A stretch of DNA of 64,000 nt from the NCBI GenBank assembly GCA_030549335.1, contig CM060194.1:63764547-63828546 (forward strand), written 5' to 3'. This document shows, piece by piece, positions 1 to 16,700 of this stretch (the stretch's first letter is position 1; every line of letters begins with the position of its first letter). A model generated the notes under the pieces. The model was not told the DNA's origin, did no database searches, and was given only the letters and a program-made list of their open reading frames with translations. The position numbers were made by a program, and so were the translations under genes. The stretch comes from Pontederia crassipes (lineage: Eukaryota > Streptophyta > Magnoliopsida > Commelinales > Pontederiaceae).

Positions 1-740
1 ACATCATACGAAAAGAACCTAATTCCAATGAATTGCCATCATGTTATACAAGGAGATTTCGATATCACCCACCTCTTTTCTGGATTGTTCCTTGTACGAC
101 GCCTTCTCAATCCACGATAATCACTTTCCCCTTATCGTTCATCACCTACGAGAAATCCCGATTGGGAAAGGGGTAAGGGGACGATGCTAGAACTAAGAGA
201 AATGCAGAAATGAAGAAAAAACTAAATGAACCTTGCTGTAATGCCCCTTTCTTCTTTGCTAGATGGATTGCCTTAGAGAGGAAGAGAGAGGAGTGAATGA
301 GAGGAAAAAGGGGGATGTCCAAGAGAGGTCCTCTTTATATAGGAATTTTGGATGGGAGGAAATGTCCACATTGTCCTTCTTGATATTATCCATAACCTTA
401 TCCACTCATATGCATAGGTGTCTATTCTTGATCTTATCCATAACCTTATCCATTCATATGCATAGGTGTCCATTCTTGATCTTATCCATTTGGTTCTCTA
501 TTTACTTATTTATTTATTTATTTTAGTTGTCACAGTGGCCCTCAGTCATTGACAGCGTCTCTTCGTGCTTGCCACCGACGTATATATCGTTCGACCGCCG
601 AGAGCACAGCAACAGCGCTCACACGGCTCCAAATGAAATCGGCGGTGTCGTGTCCCTTCATGCTCACCATCTACTGCTACAACAATGCCGAGCGACGATC
701 TTCTAGCCAGAGGCCACGTTCAACCAGGTCAAGGAATATA
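1..740. other. Unassigned left edge, possible promoter/leader
   Basis: I recognise no protein here. On the minus strand a TATATAAAG box lies near 333-341, followed downstream by a pyrimidine-rich stretch. This could be the promoter and leader of a gene or of a repeat running off the left edge. From about 541 to 740 the DNA is less AT-rich than what follows, but no frame looks like a known family. Confidence 0.3.
372..500. repeat. Short tandem repeat, 48-bp unit
   Basis: A unit containing CATAACCTTATCC and ATATGCATAGGTG recurs with a 48-bp step (starts near 391 and 439), giving about 2.7 imperfect copies. It creates short spurious ORFs on both strands. Confidence 0.8.
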
Positions 741-2780
741 ATTGTAACTATATTATGATAGTTTTTGCTCATAATAAAAAATATTTTACATTTAATAAAA
801 TGAAATTGTTAACTAAAAAAATATTATATCTTCTTATTTATGTTAACTAATCTTATTTGCAAATAAAATTTAGCATCATAATATCATCATTCAATTATTA
901 AAACAAACACTTGGTATTCTTATTATTAATTTGTGTTTTAAAATCTTAACTTCATGGTTATTTTTTTATAAATAATATATTGCCTCTTTGTATTTAATTA
1001 TATATAAAAGCATCCATAATTATTCATATATAAATTATATGTTGACTCTTTATATTCTATTGTATTTATCATAGTATAACATAACTAATGCATCCTTAAT
1101 TAATTAATAATCTATTAAATGCATCCTTAAATGTATTGAATTCCACCAATTATATGTTGACTCTTCAATTTTAATATATTTTATGCTCATATTAAAACAT
1201 TTTAGATTTAATAAAATGAAAACGTATGAAATAATGAACATTAGATCTTCTTATTGATATTAATTAATTTGGATCTTAATATATATATATATATATAATT
1301 CTCACCATTAGATAGAATCTAATTATATTATTTTTTATCATAATAAAAATATTTTATATTTAATTAAAAGAAAATGTGTGAACTGATGAATATTAGATCT
1401 TCTTATTTATACTAATTAATTTTGTCTGAGGATTTATAATGAATCTCTTACACAATGACCTTTTCTTTTTTTTTTTTTTGGATATTCTTATTATTATTCA
1501 TGTTTATTTTCTTTAATTATTATCTCCACATGTCATTAATTGAATTATTTAATTCTTTGCAATCAAGTACATTTCGTATTCTCATTATAGATTTGGGTAT
1601 TAAAATTTTTAAGTCTTCACTAATAAGTTGTATTTTAACTCTTTATATTATGTTGTAGTTTTTATTTTTAATTAAAAAAATGTCTAGATACATGCACTCT
1701 TAAATAACGAGTACAAAATTTCTAAGGCCATGATTAATTTTTCATAAATTATATGTTAACCCATTGAATCGAGTTACATTTTTTATTATGCATGTGAACT
1801 AATGGACATTAGGTCTTCCTATTAATGTAACTAATTCTATTTGAAAATGAAGTGTAAAGTAAGTAAAATTGTGATGAAAAAATATCTTTATCTCTTTAAC
1901 ATTCTAGCTAATATGAATTAGTTTTTAAGATAATATTTAATATTTGAATATATGACATTTCAGTACATACATACATACATAGTGGCAAGTCATATAAAAT
2001 ATTTACATGATATAAAAAACTATAGTAATGTCGAAAGTAATGATTCAATATATCGATTTGAACCCTTCATTTTGCTAATTCAAATCATTCTTGTAGAAGC
2101 TCACCGATCTCAAATTTAGGAGATATTGAAAAAATCAATCTCATTTCTTTCTTAACATATGATATTATTTCAGTTAAACTTTTTTAGTTATCCATTGGTA
2201 GCAATATTTTAATGTATCTTTCCAAGACACATGCATGAATATAAATTAAGTAAACTACACGTTTTAATATTATAAAAGACAATATATTCATTATAGTCAT
2301 TTGAAATATTATAAAATATAACCTTAACTACTATCTTATTCAAAATTGTAAAATGTTTATAGATATGTTATATGGTATAAAAAATTCATACATTTTATAA
2401 ATGATAATAAAAATAAAATTATATTTTAAAATATATTTAAATTGTGAACATATTTTAAAACAAAGATGAGTATCGACGATGAGGGTCCCATATAATTTAT
2501 ATAATATAATATATACATATTTATTAAATTAGTCTAATTGTATAATTAACCTTATATATTGACGCAATTTGTTATTTAATTACTACTATATTATTATTTC
2601 ATTGTTAATTCATGTAAGTTTTAACATTTTCTTTTAGTTATGATACAATAAACTAATATATTTTAATTTTGATTCAATATCATTACGATTTAAATCGGAT
2701 ATCCTGATCCCAGTGACCGATCCCAATTAAATATATATATTTTTATGTATTAAAATTTTAACATTTCTTTTCAAACTATG
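741..2780. other. AT-rich spacer without genes
   Basis: Very AT-rich DNA with many short stop-laden frames, an (AT)n run near 1279-1297, and several related lines such as repeated LTTAGATCTTCTTAT-like DNA wording around 1225 and 1395. This suggests decayed repeats. I see no coding or RNA gene. Confidence 0.6.
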
Positions 2781-2782
2781 AT

Positions 2783-2959
2783 AGCAGCAAGTTGTCGGGG
2801 ATTCAGCATCGCATCGCGGTGTACTACATCCGTAGGGCGAACGATAGGGAAGAGCTCGCCTACGCTGCCCGCATGGCAAAGAACAATGCGTCCGTTCGAC
2901 TGATGTTGCTACAGTTCCTGCCACCGGAGGGATCCGGGGGAAGAGGAGATGGACGATGA
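2783..2959 (+). pseudogene. CHX cation/H+ antiporter fragment
   Basis: A GC-rich island of about 180 bp in AT-rich DNA encodes 58 residues in one frame. It includes HRIAVYYIRRANDREELAY, then ARMAKNNASVRLMLLQFLPP. This matches the cytosolic C-terminal region of plant CHX (CPA2) cation/proton antiporters, where a hydrophobic strand is followed by a DDREALAY-like motif, AxRMAxxP and a second strand ending in RFL. Nothing upstream or downstream continues the family; the transmembrane part is missing and the frame ends in TGA. It is an isolated fragment of a gene that normally encodes about 800 residues, best read as a dead gene scrap. Family assignment rests on motif recognition only. Confidence 0.6.
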
Positions 2960-5384
2960 TCACATTATCCACTGTAATTTATAATTTTAAAAATAAATAG
3001 AAAATTATTATGTAATATTAAAAAAAGATAAAATGAATAATTGCTTTGAGAAATATGAATATTCAAACTATTTAAAAATATAATTATTATGGAAATATTA
3101 TATTCATTATTTCACAGTTTAAAATTTTTCATATTATAATTTTATATGGAAACAAAAAAGTTAATGGAGGTGATTTTATTCTATTACTTTCTTTTTTTTC
3201 CTATATTTTGAGTTATTTCTCTTTCATGTCATGCACAAATTTATTTAATGAAAAAATGATAACTTAAGTATATTCATTACCTTTAGTTAATTGTAACAAA
3301 TCATAATTATTTTTTAATTTGAAAAACCACATACTTATATCTACTTAACTCCGTTAGAGTGGATAAGAAGAGTCATAATTATTTTTTTCAATTTCAAATA
3401 TCACACCGGCTAACCATACATCTTTAATTATTATTTAGAGTAGGATTTGAAAAAAAACAATATTATTTTCTTATAAATATATGATATTATTTTAGCTAAA
3501 ATAATTATTAATTATTGATAGAAAAATTGTAATATATTCTTTTTAACACACATGCATGAATATAAAATAATACTTATTCTAATATTACAAAAGGCATAAT
3601 ATTTTTTGCAATCATCTTAAATATTTTAAAATATAAAATTCACTTAAATTTATCTTATATAAAATATTTATAGATATAATGTATGGTACAAATAGTAGTT
3701 ATATATTATATATTATAATAAAAATATAATATAATATTTTATTAATATATTTATGATTATTTTTTAAAATATATTTAAATTGTGCGAAGCGCGATTGAGT
3801 TAAACTAGTTAATTATTAATTGTCAATAATGTTGAAGGTTAAACAACTATACATATGCATGTTCCATGAATTCATGTCAATAATGTTAAAGGTTAAACAT
3901 TCGATTTCATGTTCCACCTGCCTGCCAGGATTCTATGAGAAGGTGCGTAACCTTCGTGAAGATGACAGTACGTGTTCCGATATCTGACCTTGGTTTTTTT
4001 AATTCTATGAGAAGGTACTGATTTCTTTGGGATCTATTATTGCACTTTGTTTCTTTGTAGAATGAAAACTCGTGCCTTTAATTTGTGGATCTCAAATATG
4101 AAGCACCAGATACTCGAACAGTGCCTTTGTTTCTTTATCATTTTCTATTTTTTATTTAAAGTTGTATGGAATAATTCTATATCAATATCTCGTGGCCATT
4201 CAATCATAACAAAAATTTTATGACATTTGATTATAATCACGCAAAGACCTCTTCACTAGTCTATATATCTATATAGAAAAACCTAATGCATTGGGAGCTT
4301 CACATTGTAGATTTCATTTTTCTCCAAGTGTTTTGAATTCTGTACACAATTTAACATGCATAAATAAGGTTAGATCTTTCACCTTCCATTTTATCTCTTT
4401 TGTAGCCTCGACTCACTCGTCAATATACCACTCACTCATCTATATATATAATTTTTACTCCCTACAACTCCCGCATTCGTTCATCTATTTAATCCATTCA
4501 CTCAGTGACGGAGACAACATAATTCTGTAAACTTTACATAATTAAGCTCCTCCTAATTTTTTGAAACATTATATATAGTAATATATATATGGAGAATGCC
4601 CTAAATTTTTGAACTTGGCATAATTATAATGCGTTGTTGTATCAATAAGAGAATATATGTGTACATTTATAAAAGATTGTAGTATAACATGTGTTTTTAT
4701 GAATGTATAATATATGTACTAATAAATTTAACTCGTTTTTATAAAAAAAAATCAAATTAATTAGTTGTCATAAATAGTTGCATTTTCTTTTAACATGATA
4801 AACATAAAAAGAAAAAAAGATATGAATGATGAATAACAAACAATTATTTTAATCTAAATAAAATAATAATTATTATTATATGTTGATTCTAATATAATAT
4901 TTTTTATTTCTTAATTTGATTAATAAAATTAATATATTTATTTATTTCTTTTTTATATTATGTACTTGCCCCCGTAATGATCCTGGCTCCGTCCTTGCAT
5001 TCACTCAATTATTTTCCTTCCATGCTTCGCGTCTAATCTTACATGTCTTATATATCTTATATCTTATCTTATATAAAGCTGGATTCAAAGTGGCTGTTTC
5101 CAATTGCTCCTCATTCAGTATTGATATCTATGTTTTTCCTCATTTTTTTGTTATTTATCATTTTTTCCTCATCTTTTCTCATATGGAATATGAAGTAATC
5201 TTATTATAATACCTCCATAGAAAACGTGTGACACTTCAAATAATCATTTTATGCCTTTATCACCTCATTATGATAAGCCATTTAATAGCTCCTCACTCAA
5301 TCTCAAGTCGTCTGGCCTCACCATGTAATAATAATGCCCTCACCCTCAGCACAACACCACCAACCCAGCCATCATCAGCAGATC
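2960..5384. other. AT-rich spacer
   Basis: No recognisable gene. The DNA is AT-rich with decayed repeats. Around 3811-3900 a phrase containing GTCAATAATGTT...AAGGTTAAACA occurs twice, a small local duplication. Short ORFs here have no family resemblance. Confidence 0.55.
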
Positions 5385-6005
5385 ATGTACCATGTACCGC
5401 AACATGTACCGCAGCACAGTCGGAGGGAGAAGCTCAGGTTCCGGGCAGACAGCTCCCCTCCTCCTTTGTCGCCTCCTACTTCGCTTCTACGTAAACCTTC
5501 TAACATGGGAGCGTTCTGTCATCCTTCCTTTCTTCTGTCCTACTACTACTCCGACAACCCTAGCTACTGTGGCCTGGTCCGACAACCCTACTCTCTTCTA
5601 ACATGGATCCAAACGCTCAAACTTTTTCGCCGGACGAGCGCCATCATTCGATGATCTCTCCGCAGTGAGGCTTCTCTTTGTCCCTCTCTTCAATGCCAAG
5701 GCAGCCGCACCAGTTCGGCATTCGGCCGGCTCCACTCAGCCTCTTCACGGGCTATGTTGCCGTACTCAACCGATCCAGGTTCCTAGAGCCCGCGCGGAGG
5801 AGGTGATGCTCTTTGTGGCGATGATGACGTGTTGTTAGATGCGAAACTGATGGAGGAAGCCCTCACGGATCATCGCAGGAACGACTTCTGCAGTGATCAG
5901 GTGGAGCCTTCGGTTCCGAGCGAGTGACAGTAATATTGGAAGAAGACCAAGCTCATTGACATGCTAGATGAGGTGATCACTGAGCTCAAAGATAAACTCA
6001 TTTGA
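5385..6005 (+). pseudogene. BEL1-like homeobox pseudogene (N-terminal half)
   Basis: The order of recognisable pieces follows a BEL1-like (BLH) TALE homeobox protein. First comes MYHVPQHVPQHSRREKLRFR. Then, near 5730-5805, comes FTGYVAVLNRSRFLEPARR, which is the SKY box (SRFLxPAQxLLEE). Near 5944-5990 comes WKKTKLIDMLDEV, the start of the BELL domain (KKxKLxxMLDEVxxRYK). These sit in different frames with several stops between them, and the homeodomain is absent. The gene is therefore dead and truncated at its 3' side. No intron is needed, so the piece could be a first-exon capture. BLH proteins pair with KNOX proteins in the nucleus; this copy cannot. Assignment is from motifs only. Confidence 0.65.
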
Positions 6006-8869
6006 TTACATGTAAACCCAACTTCAATTCACTACTTTTTATATATTCTACTTGCTGATCCAATGAACTCGACGTCCGCTTATCTTTTTGTATCTTAATG
6101 TGATTTATTGATCCACGAGGAAGCAAGTTGTGACTAGAAATTTTGTAATGTTCCATCACGTCAAAGTTTAATTTCTTTGGATGCACTTAACGGATCTTTG
6201 ACACTGTTGATGACATGAAATGCATCGATACCCACCATATAGTTGTTCTATGATTAGGGTTTTGTTTTCTCTTTTCTCTCACTATCTTTGCATCTTAGAG
6301 AATTATATGGACTGAAAGATTTGTTCAGAATTTATTCATATCATTCCCATTCTAAAAAAAATTTGCTCCAACTTAAGAAGGGGTCTATGCACTGATACTA
6401 AGCATGACATGTCTGTAATTTCGTCCATAATTTTTATATTTGTTGTAGTGACATGTCTGTGTTTTCGGAGAAATTATAGATCGTCGAAATCGTCTGTAAT
6501 TCTCATATTTGTTGTAGTGACAACTAACATTGAATTCAATAGTCTTAAATTGCTAAAGAGTCACATATGATTTATAACAGATATCATATATAGGTGTTAC
6601 TTAACAAATACGTATATATTTGTAATAAATAGAAAACTTAATCTGTATGAATCATGACGATTTTATTTATGCATATACAAATCTAGGCCAATAAGAAAAG
6701 TGCAAACATGTTCTTCAAGTATACTATGTTTCTTGAGACTAGGGGCCAAAACCTTTCGACGACACTTCATCTTATTATTGATAGATAACATATATATTCA
6801 ATGGAACCTCGAACATTTTTACAAAGTTCATCCTTGCTCACTTGAAAATCTCGTAGCTGATCAGCCATTTTGTCTTCCTATTTTGAAATCACTCGTGATC
6901 ATTATTCTATGTTATATTTTTCTCATGAAAGGTTGATTTTTTATACATAAAAGAAAAAGGAAAATAATGAAAGAATGATTAAGATCAATTACTTTGAGTA
7001 TTGGCTTGGATGATTGAGTCATCAACCATCATTGTTCTCGAAAATGTTATATAGAAGCTAATGTTGCTCAGAAAATAACGAATGATAAATTTCGTCATAA
7101 TATAACCCATTTTTTTAAAAAGTAACTACTTTATTCTGTTCCATTAAATATTTATAGTTTTAATATAGATAAATGAGGTTACTGAGTATTAGAGCACCTC
7201 GCTCTACGCTTTAGTGTAGAGCGCATATTTCTCATCATTTATTTAATTTAAGAATAATAATTCATTATTAGATTAATAATATACTTCTTAGATGAAATAA
7301 TATATATTTGTTGAGATAATTTGATAATAAAAAAGTATCATCTAAGGCTAAATAAATTATAGTTGTTGAATTAATCATATTTATTAAAATAGCTTGATCA
7401 TGATCATCTGATAATTCGATGATACTAATATTAATCATATTTACTATTTAACACATTTTTTAAATTACTATATATTTATTTTATTAATCTAATTAATAAA
7501 ATCAGTGCTCTACATCCGTTCTACATGAAATGCTCTACTTATACACTTTTCTCTAAATAAATATTTGTCCATATAATGTCGGATTTACACCATCAAATTT
7601 AATAGTTTAAAAACTTTATGAAGCTAAATATAAAAAATGATTGATTTTTTTGTTCTTTAATCCAATCAAAATATGTCACGCCAAATTAAAAAAAATGTGT
7701 AAGTCAGTGATTTTTTGTCCAATAAAGAAAAAGAGAGGCCATATGTTCTACATTTGTTCGCGCAAAACTAATATGTAGCAAAAATAATAGTATTCTTTCG
7801 ACAAAAAAACTAACTAGTCATTATTATTAAATTTTAATTAATATAAGATTAAAATTAATGCTTCCAATAATATATTATTAAAATTAATAGACTAACGAAC
7901 TCTAGTCATTATTATTAAATTTTAAGTATCTAAAAAAGCTTTAAAAAATGGGTGGAAGAATGCCCAATTGTATATGCTTTCGGAAAATGGAGGCCAACAC
8001 CGCTAGATCACAGACTTGGCATTTGACTATATTATATTTGTATATATGATTTATATCTGCTATTCTCATCTACAAGTAGTGAATGGATTGGAAGTTTTAG
8101 TACAATATACTATAAGTGACATTTTATCATATATTTGAGTGACAAGTAGACGCAGGGAAGAGGAAAAGCAAAACCATGGCAGACATGTACTGCGACTAAG
8201 GCAGTGTATTTCAGTTTTTTTTTTTTTTTTTCCTTCAACGCACTGTGAATAAACAAGTTGTGACATCGAAGTGCAAATAGAAAAGAATCTAAATTACCAG
8301 GGCATTCTTTTAAGAATCAAGTTGTCGCAACATTTAGTTAAAGCATTTGCTACCTTCTAGTTTTACAAACCAGATATACTTAATTTGACACATTGGTAGG
8401 TAGGCTTCAACCACATATCCCATGTTCTGGTACAAATGATCTTTATGCTTCAGAAATACATTCTAGAAGATGTGAGACATCATTGATGATACAAGGAAGT
8501 TTATGAAATATATGGTACATCCTAAATAGAGTAACTCTCACAAGGTAGTAGTATACATGCCAAAATGTTCTTTAATATTCTTATTACATCTCAAATGTGT
8601 ATTCTCTAACATGGAGAAGAGGGTGCCAATTCTCCATATGTTTTCATGCTGCAACTAGTGCTGATTATGACACCCAACTCCGCAAATATCCAGAGTGATG
8701 GATCAAAAACTTTTGCGAGAAGTCACCTTGACCTGGTAAATGGCAAACGTCTATATTCATAATTATCACACACACGGTTAAGCCATCAAAATATGGCATC
8801 CTAGTCACTTCGAGAACAACACAAAGGAGACGGAACTTGAAAATATTACCCCTGCCAATGTTGATGCTA
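6006..8869. other. Gene-free stretch with decayed transposon ends
   Basis: Two direct repeats of about 70 bp near 6405-6520 each end in TTTGTTGTAGTGAC, which looks like the end of a CACTA transposon. A MITE-like segment follows at 7190-7537. The part from about 8280 to 8869 directly follows the stop codon of the minus-strand protease and probably includes its 3' UTR. No other gene is supported. Confidence 0.5.
7190..7537. mobile_element. Possible small MITE
   Basis: The left end reads TAGAGCACCTCGCTCTAC. The right end, read on the other strand, starts TAGAGCATTTCATGTAG, so about 7 bp are perfect and the match weakens inward. The interior is AT-rich and non-coding. No convincing target duplication was found, so the superfamily is left open. 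Confidence 0.35.
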
Positions 8870-12549
<3,680 letters not shown>

Positions 12550-13702
12550 TTTCGGAAGCAGGTGGACGGAGCTGTGAGAGAGAGAGTGCGAGAGAGAGGA
12601 AGCGAAACTTTTATTACTGGAGAATGGGCATTGGCCAGTCTGTGTGAGATGTGTCATGGGGTTAAATGCGGACATGGGCCTTGTCGGCCCACAACCTGGC
12701 GGACACGTTAATGGTGGACTTCTTGTCGCCGCCGTTACCACGTGTGCGTGATCGACTGGATCTTGGATCCACACGTAGAATTTGTTTTATTTGTTTATTC
12801 TTTTTGCTTTTGGGTGAAATAATCTTGCCTATATTCTTGTTGGATTTGTTGCTCGTTTATAGGTGCATTTTTCTCTCCTTTTGAATCATTTTTTTAGTCG
12901 TAGTGCATTTAGCATCAGTGATGCATCGTAGAAATGCAATATATTATGTTAATTTCCACTAAATTTAATGCAAAAAACTTAAAACTTTGAAACTTATCGT
13001 TAATTCACCAGCTTGTTAACATCGATAACATGCCTGCATGGCGAAGAGCTTCATAATCTCATTAATACTTAAACCAACCATTTTTCTATATATGGAATTC
13101 AACGAAAAAGTAAGATTGAAAATAAAACTTTCGAGATAGCAAGGGGTGCAGTGCAGGATGTGGAAGTTTTATAATCAATAGAAACATAGAATGCTAACAT
13201 AACCACGACGTTCTTGTGATGTCCACATGGGTGCTCCATGTAGCAATTATAGCTGTCTCTTCGGAGACATTCGATAAAAATAGCAATTATAGCTCATACG
13301 AAGCGTGCTAATGTTGCTCCTCCAAGGACAAAATAAAGGGCCGCTTATACACTGCAGTCCGTAAAAAAAAAACAATACAATTTCATTTTTAATTAAAAAT
13401 TATTCGTAATTTTAAGTTCAAAACGTATGCACCAGCCAGTGTTATATACTACAGTACAGTAACGTAGTCATTTTTCCTTTTTCAAAATAAACTGATGCAG
13501 TAACATCGGGTGAAAGTTCCATACAACTCGGTAAAAAAAAGAAGTTAACAAGCCAATTGAAGTTTATCATGGAGTTTGACCCCCTGCAATATGATACAAG
13601 AAAATATATTGATGTACATGAGTTCCCAGAGGGATTACCGACAGATGTTATCCTCAGAATCTGTAGAATTCGCATGCAGGTTGAAACCAAAATTGGTAAT
13701 AT
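12550..13702. other. Spacer between protease and 132-aa gene
   Basis: This stretch holds the protease promoter (right next to 12549) and, at its right end, the 3' flank of the minus-strand 132-aa gene. A phrase TAGCAATTATAGCT occurs twice near 13240 and 13281. No gene is seen. Confidence 0.5.
12739..12744. promoter_or_regulatory. G-box (CACGTG) upstream of protease
   Basis: A CCACGTGT palindrome core lies about 190 bp upstream of the protease ATG. G-boxes bind bZIP and bHLH factors and mediate ABA and light responses in plants. Its use here is inferred from position only. Confidence 0.4.
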
Positions 13703-16700
13703 CTAACGATCTTGAAATGATGCATTCATGAGATTAACTGCAAGGTCCATGGACTGCATAACCGGGAAAAATAACATCAGAAAAATAGAAAAAGTAGTAT
13801 CTATTTTGTAATCTGTAACTGAAACTATGAAGCCAAAGTTGTCATATAAGCCGAAGTTGTCTAAAATGAAATACTGACATGACAACATCCATTTAACATG
13901 ATAACAAGACACCTTTTTTTGTCTACATAATAGGAGAATTTTGAAGTATGCTATTTGATGTGGAATATTTGGATTATTTCCTCTAACCACCCCTAAACTA
14001 TCACGATTTTTCACATCTAACCTCAAATTACGAACTTCGTTTTTTGGGTCAATAACCTTTCACGATTTTTCCAATTTGATCCTTCCGTCCAATTCCGTCG
14101 ACTTCTTTGTTATTTTTTATTTTTCACATTTGTGAAAAGTCCATTATATCCTTAGATAAATGTTATTCTATTTTTCTTAAAATAATGATGCCACCTGTGT
14201 CGCCGAAGCGAAAGGGCGGTGCCGGCCCCCCTGAACGAGCTCGCCAGCTCTTGTGTCGCCGGAGCAAAAGGGGGGCGCCGGCCCTCCTAATCTCCCTCAC
14301 CGCGCGCGAGGGAGAAAGGGGGGCCGGCGCCCCCTGAGCGAGCTCGCCCGCTCCGACGAGCTCGTTCAGGTGGGCGCCGGCCCCCCCTTTCTCCCTCGAG
14401 CGGCGCGGGCTCGTTCAGGGGGGGGGCGCCGGCCAGGAGGGAGCTCGCCCGCGCCGGCAAACTCGTTCAGGGGGGCGCCGGCCCCCCTTTCTCCCTAGCC
14501 GTGCGTGAGGAGAAAAGGGGGGCTGGCGCCCCCCTGAGCGAGCTCGCCGACGTCCCTCGCCGCGCGCGAGGAGGGGGGCGCCACCCCCCCAATCTCCCTT
14601 GCCGGCGCCCCCATGAGCAAGTTCGCCCGCCCCCCTAATCTCCCTCGCCGCGCGCTATGGAGAAAGGGAGGCCGGCGCCCCCCTAAGCGAGCTCGCCCGC
14701 GCCGGCGAGCTCGTTCAGGGGGGTGCCGGCCCCCCTTTCGCTCCGGCCCGCAGTCTTTTTTGTTATAATTTTATTATATATTATTTTAAGAAAAATAGAA
14801 TAACATTTATATAAGGGTATAATGGACTTTTCATAAATGTGAAAAATGAAAAATAATGGAGAAGTCAACAGAATTGGACGGGAGGATCAAATTGGAAAAT
14901 TCGTGAAAGTTTAGGGACCAAAAAAAATGAAGTTCGTAGTTTTGGATTAGATGTAGAAAATCGTGATAGTTTAGGGGTGGTTAGAGGAAATAACCCAGAA
15001 TATTTTGAAGTAAAACAACCACAACTTTGGTTTATACAATCATGAACTAAAATGAAATGCTTTGTTCTTAGGGTAGAACTGCATACTTCTTTCTTTCATC
15101 TCAGACCAATTCTTGGTGCAAATGAAGTTAACGTTCTTCTAGAATTCAGTTTTGATAGGAGGAAAAGACCTTTATTAGGTCCCAATTGATTCATCTCTAT
15201 GTTTGTATACAAGTAGTTAATCATTAATGGACAGAAGGTCAAACTAGAGAGTCATGCCCTCATTTTCTCACTTGGAATCAATTATACCTACTTCCCTAAT
15301 TCTTACAAAACCCTGAGTTTTTTAAGGGAGAAAATTAGTTCCTATTGATGAGTTTTTTCCTTCATAAATGTTCCAACTTGTACAATGAGCCTAACAATTT
15401 TCATTCCACAAGTCCTTACTCATAAGATAGATTTTTTAAAAAAAATACTCAGAAGATAGATTTGTAGGTCAAACAACTAAAACATCAAAGACATGTTTCT
15501 TTTTTCTTCGTCTCTTTTTTTTTTTTTTTGAGGAGTCAAAAGAAATATTTCTTCTTTTCTAAAATATCTTCTCTAGTTCCACAACCTAAACCAGTAAACC
15601 TCAACCCAACATACTCCCACTTCTTCTTCCCTTCTGTACTAGCCAATTTCTGTGCACAATGGTGAAGGCTTAAAGAACAATAAAACACCTTTTTTCACAC
15701 CTTGCCATGAAGATACTAATGCTTTGAAATTCTGTAAACTGCTCATGCATTAAATAACGTATATCCTGCACATCAACACTTCCTTTTTCAGAGAAGGTCA
15801 AGTTCCATTAAATGAGAACTTTATGCTCCACAGTAGTGTTTCCCTATTGAATATACCTAAAAGTATGGACTGAATTTTCTTTTAGCGATTGTTGATTTTG
15901 AACATTTTAGATGGATGTACTAGCCTAATCAATCACGAAAGTACAATTTCTAATGCTGATAGATTTGATAGAAAAGGTCAATATTTACTTTACGTCTTTG
16001 GATTTGAAGAGAACCCCGACGAATGACTGAGAAGTTAATTACTTGTTGTTCAAATGCATATTGTTATGAAGAAAATATAACAAGGTTATAATCACCTTTC
16101 CAAGAGTCTGCATTCCTCGTCCAATAGGTTCCAAAAACTTGAAGTCAATCTCAATTGGCCATATCTGCAAAGGACTAAACTTAGAAAAGTACAGAACATA
16201 TATACAGAGATGAACGCTTCAGGAAGAGAACACATTAATTAACAGGATAAAAGATCCATTAGTGGCAAAATGCTATATAAAAGCAACCTTTCAATTCATG
16301 TAACAAGCTTCATACTTATAGCAAAACACATATCAATTCAACTATGCCGATTCAATATCTCAAACACAACAGAATCAGAGATTTTAATTTTACAGAGATG
16401 TTAAACTTTTGCAATGAGCTGCTAACACTAGCAAAACCAGAATGACGTAAAATACTCATCTGAATTCAGTAGTGCCACATTACCTGGTACTGACCAATAT
16501 TATTATGAAACTTAATAAGAATGCAAAATAATACATCAAGTTTCAAGAGAAACTAATAAACATATCACACACAATCTAAGTTAGAACTCATCTGACCATC
16601 TCTATTCTTAAATTAATGCATCAATCCCCCAGGTTACTCCAAAAACATACTTGCGTCTTCGTTCAGATACTCGATTAACCAGTACCAGCAAGTGTTATAG

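Noticed and set aside
12550-12774. Upstream ATG in frame with the protease
   Set aside because: It would put 75 residues before a clear signal peptide; the ATG at 12549 starts the peptide directly.
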